Shown one piece after another: positions 1-6,277 of a DNA stretch of 12,603 nt (positions are counted from its first letter, which is position 1; every line of letters begins with the position of its first letter). The notes beneath the pieces were generated by a model that worked only from the letters and a program-made list of their open reading frames with translations, ran no database searches and was not told the origin of the DNA. The translations under genes were made by a program, and so were the position numbers. Origin of the DNA: Chloroflexota bacterium (GTDB taxonomy: Bacteria; Chloroflexota; Limnocylindria; Limnocylindrales; CSP1-4). The stretch lies in the NCBI GenBank assembly GCA_013698385.1, contig JACCVB010000094.1:1-12603 (forward strand). Direction: 5' to 3'.

Positions 1-71
1 CACCACGGCCCGCGCCGCGCCCTCCGCCACCCGGCCCGCCCCCGCCGACCGGCTGGAGCTCGACGACCGAA

Positions 72-1562
72 TCAGCTGATGTCGATGAAGACGTTCTTGG
101 TCTCCGTGTACAGGTCGAGCGCGGACAGACCGAGTTCCCGGCCGATGCCGGACATCTTGTAGCCGCCGAACGGCGCCTCGGTATGGACCGACGAATTCGA
201 GTTCACGCTGATGACCCCGGCCTGGAGCGCCTTGGCCGAGCGCAGCGCCTTGCCGATATCGCGCGTCCAGATGGAGCCCGACAGGCCGTACGGTGTCGCA
301 TTGGCGAGGCGCAGCGCTTCCTCCTCCGAATCGAACGGGATGATCGAGACGACCGGACCGAAGATCTCCTCGCGCGCGATGCGCATGTCGTTGCCGACCC
401 CGTCGAAGACCGTCGGCAGGAGATACGCACCGTCGGCCAGGCTTGGATCATCGGGCGCGGTGCCGCCCACGACGAGGGTCGCACCCTCGCCGAGGCCGAT
501 CTCGATGTAGTCCCTCACCCGGTCGCGCTGCTTTGTGCTGACGAGGGTCCCGACCTCGGTCGCCTCGTCCGCCGGATCGCCCACCTTGATTCCGCGGGTC
601 GCCTCCGCGAACAGCTCCACGACCCGCTCCTGGACCGAGCGCTCGACGAGGATCCGGCTGCGAGCGCAGCAGTCCTGGCCAGTGTTGTCGAAGACGCTGG
701 AGGGCGATTCGCGCGCGAACTTCTCGAGGTCCGCGTCGGCGAACACGATGTTGGGACTTTTCCCGCCGAGTTCGAGCGAGATCTTCTTCACGTTGCCCGA
801 CGCCAGCCGCATGATCTCCTGGCCCGTCGTCGTCTCGCCGGTGAACGCCACCTTGCCGATGCCCGGATGCGCCGCGATGGACGCGCCAGCCGACCCGCCG
901 GGACCGGTCACGACGTTGAGCACCCCGGACGGGATGCCGGCCTCCAGGGCGAGTTCGCCGAGGCGGATCGCCGTGAGCGGCGTGTACGAGGCGGGCTTCA
1001 GGATCGCCGTGTTGCCGGCCGCGAGTGCCGGCGCCACCTTCCAGGAGGCCATCAGCAGCGGGAAGTTCCACGGCACGATCAGGCCGACGACCCCGATCGG
1101 CTCGCGCAGCGTCAAGTCGAGACCGGGCTTCGAGACCGGGATCGTCTGGCCGTAGATCTTGTTGGCGGCGCCGGCGTAGTAATCGAACACGAGGCTGGCC
1201 CCGATGACCTCGCCGCGCGCGCCGGTGATCGGCTTGCCGACGTTCCGGCTTTCGAGCGTGGCCAGCTCCTCGCTGTGCTTCTTGACCAGCTCGGCCAGCT
1301 TGGCCAGGCTTCGGCCACGCTTGCCGGCGGCCCAGTTCGCCCAGCCCTTCCGATCGTCGAAGGCGGCCCGCGCGGCCGCGACCGCCCGATCGACATCCTC
1401 GCGACCACCCAGCGGGGCAGTCGCCATCACCCGACCCGTGGCCGGGTTGACGATCTCGAACGTCTGGCCGTCGGCGGCGTCCACGGACGAGCCGCCGATG
1501 ATCATCTGTGCCGCGCCGGGTGCCGGCGACGTGCCGGAAGGGGAGTGCTGCTCGACCGTCAT
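72..1562 (-). CDS. NAD(P)-dependent aldehyde dehydrogenase (AldC/betaine-aldehyde-dehydrogenase-like)
   Basis: A full-length ALDH-superfamily enzyme of 496 aa that oxidises an aldehyde to a carboxylic acid with NAD(P)+. Seen in the sequence: PWNFP (cofactor-site Asn), KPASYTP (the conserved cofactor Lys), FTGETTTG, LELGGKSP with the general-base Glu near residue 264, GQDCCAR with the nucleophile Cys298, and the C-terminal EEIFGPV and PFGGYKMSG blocks. The reading frame stays open upstream to 1640. The ATG at 1562 is preferred because AGAGG lies 8 nt before it and homologues begin near here. It is the last gene of the minus-strand set SDR, ppgK, ALDH. With a GlnA4-like ligase nearby, the substrate is plausibly a gamma-glutamyl-aminoaldehyde or another amine-derived aldehyde (inference). 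ALDH family certain; substrate not visible in the sequence. Confidence 0.93.
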   Translation of the reverse strand: MTVEQHSPSGTSPAPGAAQMIIGGSSVDAADGQTFEIVNPATGRVMATAPLGGREDVDRAVAAARAAFDDRKGWANWAAGKRGRSLAKLAELVKKHSEELATLESRNVGKPITGARGEVIGASLVFDYYAGAANKIYGQTIPVSKPGLDLTLREPIGVVGLIVPWNFPLLMASWKVAPALAAGNTAILKPASYTPLTAIRLGELALEAGIPSGVLNVVTGPGGSAGASIAAHPGIGKVAFTGETTTGQEIMRLASGNVKKISLELGGKSPNIVFADADLEKFARESPSSVFDNTGQDCCARSRILVERSVQERVVELFAEATRGIKVGDPADEATEVGTLVSTKQRDRVRDYIEIGLGEGATLVVGGTAPDDPSLADGAYLLPTVFDGVGNDMRIAREEIFGPVVSIIPFDSEEEALRLANATPYGLSGSIWTRDIGKALRSAKALQAGVISVNSNSSVHTEAPFGGYKMSGIGRELGLSALDLYTETKNVFIDIS

Positions 1563-1570
1563 GGGTGGGA

Positions 1571-1575
1571 CCTCT
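1571..1575 (-). promoter_or_regulatory. Shine-Dalgarno of the aldehyde dehydrogenase
   Basis: AGAGG on the minus strand, 8 nt before the ATG at 1562. It decides the start against the longer open frame reaching 1640, whose extra 26 residues have no ALDH character. Confidence 0.6.
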
Positions 1576-1620
1576 TCGGGCTGACCGGGGAACACGGATG
1601 GGGACCGGCGGTCAGTGTCG

Positions 1621-1626
1621 ATGATA
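1621..1626 (-). promoter_or_regulatory. Candidate internal -10 box before the ALDH gene
   Basis: TATCAT on the minus strand, five of six matches to TATAAT, in the 101-bp gap between ppgK and the ALDH start. It would give a leader of about 50 nt containing the AGAGG site. The -35 is weak (CGGACC, 16-nt spacer). The gap is far larger than the 18-bp SDR-ppgK gap, so separate expression of the ALDH is plausible. Confidence 0.3.
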
Positions 1627-1663
1627 CGCCCGAGTCCCATTCGGTCCGGTGGCGAGGGTCGGC

Positions 1664-2491
1664 TCAGGTGGCCTCGGGTCGTGGCCGCAGGATGGCCGGC
1701 AGGTCGTCCGAGGTCGTCGCGGCATCGGTCAGGCCTTCGGCGGCGACGATCGCCGCGCCGATGATCCCGGCGTCATTGCGCAACTGCGCGGCGACGACCG
1801 GGGTCCGGCGCTGGAGGCGTGGGATGAACTTGTCGCCGTTCTTGCTGACGCCGCCGCCCAGGATGAACAGGGTCGGCCACATCAGGTCCTCGATCCGCTG
1901 GAGATGCTCATCAACGTCAGTCGCCCAGGCCTTCCAGGACAGGCCACGACGGGTCCGCGCCGCGGAGGCGGAGCGCCGTTCCGCCGGGCGACCGCGGATC
2001 TCCATCTGGCCGAACTCCGTGTTGGGCACGAGCGTCCCGTCCACGAACACGCCGGATCCTACCCCGGTGCCCAGGGTCAGGAAGATGACCACGCCGCGCC
2101 GGCCCGCGCCGACCCCGAAGCGCATCTCCGCGATCCCCGCGGCGTCGGCGTCGTTGACGATGCTGACCGGACGCTTGAGCGACTTCGAGAGCCGATCCGC
2201 GACCGGGTAGTCCGTCCAGGCCGGATCGATGTTGGCCGCGGTCAGCAGTCGGCCGCCGATGGCCACGCCCGGCAGGCCGATCCCGACCGGGGTCGATTCT
2301 GACAGGCCGGTCTCCTTGGCCAGCCGCCGGATGAGTCGCCCGATCGTGGCACTCACCCGGTCCGGCGTGGACGGCGTGGGCGTCGGAACGCGCAACCGCT
2401 CGGAGCGGAACTGCCCGGATTCCACGTCCACCACGGCGGCCTTGATCCCGCTGCCCCCGACATCGACTCCGATCGCGATCCGTGATGCCAC
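1664..2491 (-). CDS. ppgK: Polyphosphate glucokinase (ROK family)
   Basis: Phosphorylates glucose to glucose 6-phosphate using inorganic polyphosphate; a cytoplasmic entry step to glycolysis. The 275-aa product shows GVDVGGSGIK (residues 8-17, phosphate loop), NDADAAG (113-119, catalytic Asp114), LGTGVGSGVFVDG (140-152) and NTEFGQMEI (157-165). It also has the PpgK-typical block LSWKAWATDVDEHL followed by FILGGGVSK. The Cys-rich zinc motif of ordinary ROK glucokinases is absent, as expected for PpgK. One oddity: the position after EFG is Gln162, where ROK/PpgK proteins normally have His. It starts at a GTG with GGAGGG 10 nt upstream and lies 18 nt after the SDR stop, so the two are very likely co-transcribed. 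A sugar kinase is unexpected between two amine-catabolism-type dehydrogenases. Confidence 0.88.
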   Translation of the reverse strand: MASRIAIGVDVGGSGIKAAVVDVESGQFRSERLRVPTPTPSTPDRVSATIGRLIRRLAKETGLSESTPVGIGLPGVAIGGRLLTAANIDPAWTDYPVADRLSKSLKRPVSIVNDADAAGIAEMRFGVGAGRRGVVIFLTLGTGVGSGVFVDGTLVPNTEFGQMEIRGRPAERRSASAARTRRGLSWKAWATDVDEHLQRIEDLMWPTLFILGGGVSKNGDKFIPRLQRRTPVVAAQLRNDAGIIGAAIVAAEGLTDAATTSDDLPAILRPRPEAT

Positions 2492-2509
2492 GTCCGTCCG
2501 ACCCTCCGC

Positions 2510-3277
2510 CTAGAAGTAGTTGACGCTGATCCCGCCATCGACGACGAGCGATGCACCGTTGGTCCAGCGCGACTCGTCCGAGGCGAGGTAGAGCGCCATG
2601 CTGACGATCTCCTCCGGCTTGCCGAATCGGCCGGTCGGGTTGCGCGCCAGGCGGAGTAGCTTGGCCGCCTCGTCCTTGAGCAGCCAGTCCATCAGCAGCG
2701 GCGTCTCCACGGGACCGGGGCAGATCGCGTTCGTCCGGATGCCCTTTGGGCCGAACTGGACCGCCAGGCTTCGGGTCAGGCTGAGGATCGCGCCTTTCGA
2801 AGCCGTGTAGGCGTCCTGTGGCACGGAGCAGCCGAGCAGCGCCACGAAGCTCGCGATGTTGATGATCGAACCGCCGCCGGCCGCCTCCATCGCCGGGATG
2901 GCGAACTTGCAGCCGAGGAACACGCCGCGCACGTTGACCGCCATGACCTGGTCCCAGACATCCACCTCGGTATCGGTCACGGAGTGGTCCGCCTCCGGCA
3001 TGACCCCGGCGTTGTTGTAAAGGACGTCCAGGCGACCGTAGGTCGTGAGCGCGTGATCCACCATGCCTCGGGCCGAACCCTCGTTCGAGACATCGACCTT
3101 GACGAAGGTCGCTTCGCCGCCATCGGCGCGGACGAGGTCGACCGTTTCCTGCCCGGCCGCCTCAGCGAACTCGGCGACCACGACCCGGGCGCCCTCCGCG
3201 GCGAACATCCGGGCCGCGACCCGGCCCATCCCGCCACCGCCACCGGTGATGATCGTGACCTTGTCGGCGAGTCGCAT
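2510..3277 (-). CDS. Classical SDR-family oxidoreductase (FabG-like)
   Basis: A 255-aa short-chain dehydrogenase/reductase, complete for the family. Seen: the Rossmann signature TGGGGGMG (11-18), NNAG (88-91), Asn115, Ser143 and the YxxxK pair Tyr157/Lys161, which form the catalytic tetrad, then the PGPVETP segment and the C-terminal NGASLVVDGG block. An acidic residue near the end of beta-2 (VVVAEF) suggests NAD(H) preference (inference). The ATG at 3277 has GAGGT 10 nt upstream. First gene of the minus-strand set and divergent from the histidine kinase. The SDR/ALDH/GlnA4-like combination recalls M. tuberculosis Rv2857c-aldC-Rv2859c-glnA4, so it may oxidise a hydroxyl group or reduce a carbonyl in the same amine pathway. 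Substrate unknown; a generic 3-oxoacyl-ACP reductase label would be misleading. Confidence 0.9.
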   Translation of the reverse strand: MRLADKVTIITGGGGGMGRVAARMFAAEGARVVVAEFAEAAGQETVDLVRADGGEATFVKVDVSNEGSARGMVDHALTTYGRLDVLYNNAGVMPEADHSVTDTEVDVWDQVMAVNVRGVFLGCKFAIPAMEAAGGGSIINIASFVALLGCSVPQDAYTASKGAILSLTRSLAVQFGPKGIRTNAICPGPVETPLLMDWLLKDEAAKLLRLARNPTGRFGKPEEIVSMALYLASDESRWTNGASLVVDGGISVNYF

Positions 3278-3365
3278 GGATCCGTGGACCTCGTGCAGGC
3301 TTGGCAGTCGGCACGCCGGCGGCGCCCCTGGCGGTCCATGCTACCCCGCTGCGTGTCCGCCGGGA

Positions 3366-3371
3366 CATACC
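3366..3371 (+). promoter_or_regulatory. Weak -10-like box before the histidine kinase
   Basis: CATACC, only three of six matches, but ending 8 nt before the ATG at 3380. That is the same spacing as at the other Shine-Dalgarno-free genes of the window. Tentative. Confidence 0.2.
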
Positions 3372-3379
3372 ATGGCGCG

Positions 3380-5068
3380 ATGCACGAGCAGTCGTCACCG
3401 CGCGCACCCAGCTCGCGGGGTGGCGCTCGTGGTCGTGACCGCCAGCTGGCCGCGCAGTATGCGATCACCCGGGCGCTGGCCGACGCCGACGACTTCATGA
3501 CCGTCGCGCCGTCACTCCTCGAGACCCTCTGCGTCGGGCTCGGTTGGCAGGCGGCCGGGGTGTGGGTGGTGACCAGGGACAGCCCCGGCCGGCGGTTGCA
3601 GTGTGACGCCATCTGGACCCGCCCCGGACTCGAAGCCTGGCGCGAGGCATGCGTGCGCCTCAGCCTGGCGGTGGGCGTCGGTTTGCCAGGTCGCGTCTGG
3701 AAGACCCGTCATCCCGCCTGGATCGACGACCTCGTCGGGGACGACAACTTCCTGCGGCTGTCCGTCGCGCGCCAGACGGGCCTCCGGCACGGCGTGGCCT
3801 TTCCGGTCCTGGTCCGTGGACGGGTCTACGCGGTCGTCGAGTGCTTTGGTCGTCGCATCCGCGGGACGGACGCCGGACTCGTCGACTTCCTCGAGGCCGT
3901 CGGTCAGCAGTTCGGTGTCTTCCTGGAACGTACGGAGACTCGCCAGGCCCTGGTGGCGAGCGAGGCTCGGAAGGCCGGCGTCCTGGAAGGTGCTGTCGAC
4001 GCCATCATCAGTGCCGACGAGCACGGCCGCATCCTCGACTTCAATCCGGCCGCGGAGCGGTTGTTCGGCCGGCTGCGAGCCGACGCGCTCGGCCGTCGGA
4101 TCGTGGATCTCCTCGTGCCCAAGGACCTCCGGTCGGCGCATCGCGACGGTCTGCGGCGCTATGTCGAGACCCGCGTCCCGCACATCCTCGGTCGGCGTGT
4201 CCGGACAAGAGCCCTCCGGGCCGACGGGACGACCGTGGAGGTCGAGCTGACCGTCACCGAGGTCGCGCTGCACGGTCGGCCCATGTTCACGGCCTTCATC
4301 CGCGACATCACGGAACAACGTCAGGCAGAGATCGTGCGCGATCGGTTCCTGGAGATCCTGTCCCACGAGCTCCGGACGCCGGTCACCTCGATCTACGGTG
4401 GCTCCCGCGTCCTGGCGCGGCCTGGCCTTGCGGAGAGCGACGCCGCGGAACTGCTGGCGGACATCGGCGCGGAGGCGGATCGGCTGTACCGGCTGGTCGA
4501 AGACCTGATGGTGCTGGCACGAGCAGAGCGCGGCGCGACCGAGGTCATCCTGGAGCCCGTCCACGTCGACCGCCTGGTCGATCGGCTGGTCGTCGCGGCG
4601 CGGGCGCAGTGGCCTGGTGTCGAATTCCGGGTCCTGCGCGACCCTGCCGCCGTCAAGCCGGTGCAGGCGGAAGAGAACTACGTCGAGCAAATCCTCCGCA
4701 ACCTCATCTCCAACGCGGCGAAGTACGCATCGGGCGGCCGCGACATCGCGGTCCGCGTGGAGTACCTCGATGATGAGGTGACGGTTCGCGTCCTCGATCG
4801 AGGTCCGGGCGTCCGCGTCGAGGAAGCCGCGCGACTGTTCGAGATCGACTATCGGTCCCCCTTCACCCAGGGTGCCGCCAAGGGATCCGGCATCGGGCTG
4901 TTCGTCGCCCGATGGCTGGCGGAGGCCATGGGTGGCCGGGTCTGGGCCGCGGCGCGACCTGACGGCGGCAGCGATTTCGGCTTCGCCCTGCCCACGATGC
5001 GCGACGACACGGACGACGCGATCGACGAGGTCCGGCCGATCCTGCTGGACGTCGAGGTGGGCTCGTGA
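3380..5068 (+). CDS. Soluble GAF-PAS hybrid sensor histidine kinase
   Basis: A 562-aa cytoplasmic sensor kinase with no transmembrane helices. Order: GAF-type domain about 35-180 (with GVGLPGRVW and HGVAFPVLV), PAS domain about 196-312 (VDAIISADEHGRILDFNPAAERLFG), dimerisation/phosphoacceptor domain with SHELRTP (His329), then the ATPase domain with N-box LISNAAKY (Asn445), G1 box DRGPGV and G2 box GSGIGLFV. The ATG at 3380 is chosen because the open frame further upstream to 2984 lies antisense to the SDR and shows no domain. No Shine-Dalgarno is visible; a weak -10-like CATACC sits 8 nt before the ATG. No response regulator is adjacent, so it is an orphan kinase here. Its stop overlaps the start of the ankyrin gene. 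The GAF/PAS ligand cannot be read from the sequence. Confidence 0.92.
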   Translation: MHEQSSPRAPSSRGGARGRDRQLAAQYAITRALADADDFMTVAPSLLETLCVGLGWQAAGVWVVTRDSPGRRLQCDAIWTRPGLEAWREACVRLSLAVGVGLPGRVWKTRHPAWIDDLVGDDNFLRLSVARQTGLRHGVAFPVLVRGRVYAVVECFGRRIRGTDAGLVDFLEAVGQQFGVFLERTETRQALVASEARKAGVLEGAVDAIISADEHGRILDFNPAAERLFGRLRADALGRRIVDLLVPKDLRSAHRDGLRRYVETRVPHILGRRVRTRALRADGTTVEVELTVTEVALHGRPMFTAFIRDITEQRQAEIVRDRFLEILSHELRTPVTSIYGGSRVLARPGLAESDAAELLADIGAEADRLYRLVEDLMVLARAERGATEVILEPVHVDRLVDRLVVAARAQWPGVEFRVLRDPAAVKPVQAEENYVEQILRNLISNAAKYASGGRDIAVRVEYLDDEVTVRVLDRGPGVRVEEAARLFEIDYRSPFTQGAAKGSGIGLFVARWLAEAMGGRVWAAARPDGGSDFGFALPTMRDDTDDAIDEVRPILLDVEVGS

Positions 5069-5733
5069 CGACCGCGGCGGAGGTCATCGCTGCCGTCGAT
5101 GCCGGGGATGCTGAGACCGTCGGCCGACTGGTCACTGCGGATCCGGCCCTCGCGATTGCCCGCGGTACGGATGGCGTGTCGGCCCTGCTCCACGCTCGGT
5201 ACCGCTTCCATGGGGCGGTGCTGGACGCGTTGCTGGCCGCGGACCCGGAGACGGACGTCTTCGACGCCGCGGCGCTCGGGCACATCGACCGGTTGCGGCA
5301 CCGGCTGGAGGAGGACCCCGGCCGCGTCTCGGCCGTGGCGGCGGACGGCTTCACCGCGTTGCATCTCGCCGCGTTCTTCGGCAAGGCGGAAGCCGCGCGC
5401 GTCCTGCTGGAGGGCGGTGCGTCGGTCTCCACCTACGGGTCCAATGACTTCGCCAACCAACCGCTCCACGCCGCCGCAGCAGGGCGCCACATCGAGGTCT
5501 GTCGACTGCTGCTGGCGGCCGGCGCCGACGTCAACGCGACCCAGCATGCGCGCTACACGCCCCTCCACGAGGCGGCGGGCTCCGGCGATGTGGAGCTCGC
5601 GGAGTTGTTCCTGTCCGCGGGCGCGGATCCGCGCGCGGTGACGACCGATGGCCGCACTCCGGCCGATGTTGCGGACGGCGCGGGTCACCCGGAGCTGGCC
5701 ACGCGCCTGCGGGAGGTCGCGGAGCCCGACTGA
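5065..5733 (+). CDS. Ankyrin-repeat protein, translationally coupled to the histidine kinase
   Basis: A 222-aa protein built almost wholly of ankyrin repeats. Clear repeats: about 94-124 (DGFTALHLAAFFGKAEAARV), 131-160 (PLHAAAAGRHIEVCRLLLAA), 163-192 (YTPLHEAAGSGDVELAELF) and a capping DGRTPADVADGAGHPELA. Degenerate repeats precede these, at residues 5-33 and about 60-90. No signal peptide or membrane segment is seen. It starts at a GTG overlapping the kinase TGA in the tetranucleotide GTGA (5065-5068), so it depends on translation of the kinase. The ORF opens at this GTG and its frame is consistent with the repeats. Ankyrin stacks bind proteins; the inference is an interaction partner or scaffold for the kinase, in place of an adjacent response regulator. 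It has no enzyme motif. Confidence 0.88.
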   Translation: MTTAAEVIAAVDAGDAETVGRLVTADPALAIARGTDGVSALLHARYRFHGAVLDALLAADPETDVFDAAALGHIDRLRHRLEEDPGRVSAVAADGFTALHLAAFFGKAEAARVLLEGGASVSTYGSNDFANQPLHAAAAGRHIEVCRLLLAAGADVNATQHARYTPLHEAAGSGDVELAELFLSAGADPRAVTTDGRTPADVADGAGHPELATRLREVAEPD

Positions 5734-5753
5734 GTGCGTGGCGATCGCAGCAG

Positions 5754-5774
5754 CGCGGCCGGCATCGGGCCGCG
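5754..5774. terminator. Hairpin just after the ankyrin gene, candidate terminator stem
   Basis: Perfect 7-bp inverted repeat CGCGGCC / GGCCGCG with a 7-nt loop, beginning 21 nt after the ankyrin stop. No T-run follows, so it is not a classical intrinsic terminator, but its position at a convergent junction fits 3'-end formation. Confidence 0.35.
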
Positions 5775-5829
5775 GGTCCGACGAGTCCGTCATATGTCGC
5801 TGCAGGGAACGTTAGGCGGGGTCAGACAC

Positions 5830-5849
5830 CATCAGGTGCCGACCTGATG
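5830..5849. repeat. Perfect 8-bp inverted repeat with 4-nt loop
   Basis: CATCAGGT, loop GCCG, ACCTGATG. Directly preceded by GGGGTCAGACACC. No T-tract follows, so a terminator role is unsupported. It could be a dispersed REP-like palindrome or an RNA hairpin. Confidence 0.6.
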
Positions 5850-5873
5850 CCTCGCTCACGCCGGATCGGCGCT

Positions 5874-5890
5874 CACGGAGGCCATCCGTG
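5874..5890. repeat. Perfect 6-bp inverted repeat
   Basis: CACGGA, loop GGCCA, TCCGTG, immediately after another small stem (CGCCG-GAT-CGGCG at 5859-5871) that is flanked by two copies of GCTCACG. Confidence 0.45.
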
Positions 5891-6004
5891 GCGTCGAGGC
5901 CGCCTAGCGACGCTGGCCACGAACATCTGGCGGAGTCGCGGCGCCAGCCCAGCACCCTCCCGCCCAGCACCTCCCGCCGCGCGACCGCCGCGCGCCGCCC
6001 CGCG

Positions 6005-6277
6005 TCAGCCCCGCTCGAGGTAGCGCTCGCGGTCCCACGGATGGACCATCGAGTCGTAGGTCTCCTGCTCCACCCGGGCGGCGTTGAGGTAGTGATCCAC
6101 GACGTCCTGGCCGAGGATCTCGACGGCTGCCTCGGATCGCTCCAGTTCAGCGATCGCCTCGTACAGGGCCCGCGGCATGCGCGGGACGTCCTTGGCGAGG
6201 TAGCCGTTGCCCTTGAATTCGGGCGGCAGGGTGAGGCCGTGCTCGATCCCGTACAGGCCCGCGCCGATCATCGCCGA
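6005..6277 (-). pseudogene. Detached C-terminal part of the gamma-glutamyl ligase (after an in-frame TAA)
   Basis: This continues the ligase frame exactly, with no frameshift, after the stop at 6278-6280. It encodes about 90 residues including AMIGAGLYGIEHGL, LPPEFKGNGY and a terminal VDHYLNAARVEQETYD block, all typical of the C-terminal helices of glutamine-synthetase-family enzymes. With the upstream part the protein would be 467 aa, the normal family length. An internal ATG at 6271 exists, but no convincing Shine-Dalgarno precedes it, so independent translation is unlikely. Either the gene carries a nonsense mutation, or the stop is a sequence error, or it is read through. Confidence 0.8.

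Larger units (their letters stand above)
5734..6004. other. Convergent intergenic region with four inverted repeats, no gene seen
   Basis: This 271-bp gap separates the ends of the ankyrin gene (+) and the ligase gene (-). No ORF with coding character is visible. It holds perfect stems at 5754-5774, 5830-5849, 5859-5871 and 5874-5890. It also holds the motif GGGGTCAGACACC just before the second stem and a near-perfect duplication of CCCAGCACC(C)TCCCG at 5948-5962 and 5963-5976. The T-containing, less GC-skewed part around 5790-5850 differs in composition from its surroundings. Confidence 0.6.

Noticed and set aside
2..79. Plus-strand frame open at the left edge, ending in TGA at 77-79 and overlapping the ALDH tail
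   Set aside because: Only 25 Ala/Pro/Arg-rich codons with no recognisable motif; in DNA this GC-rich, stop-free stretches are common. It could be the end of a gene outside the window but cannot be supported.
183..2210. 675-codon plus-strand open frame across ALDH and ppgK
   Set aside because: Antisense shadow of two well-conserved genes; the translation is Arg/Asp-rich without domain features.
3338..3343. TAGCAT on the minus strand as a -10 for the SDR gene
   Set aside because: The spacing to the gene is plausible, but no -35 is seen and a four-of-six hexamer alone is weak; left unannotated.
2984..3379. N-terminal extension of the histidine kinase frame
   Set aside because: It runs antisense through the SDR gene and the divergent promoter region and shows no domain character; the start at 3380 is better placed.
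3372..3500. ATG at 3372 as an alternative start near the kinase
   Set aside because: It is in another frame (Ser/Arg/Pro-rich) and does not lead into the kinase.
6269..6271. ATG restart after the ligase stop as a separate small gene
   Set aside because: No Shine-Dalgarno; the sequence is plainly the C-terminal part of the ligase fold and not an independent domain.
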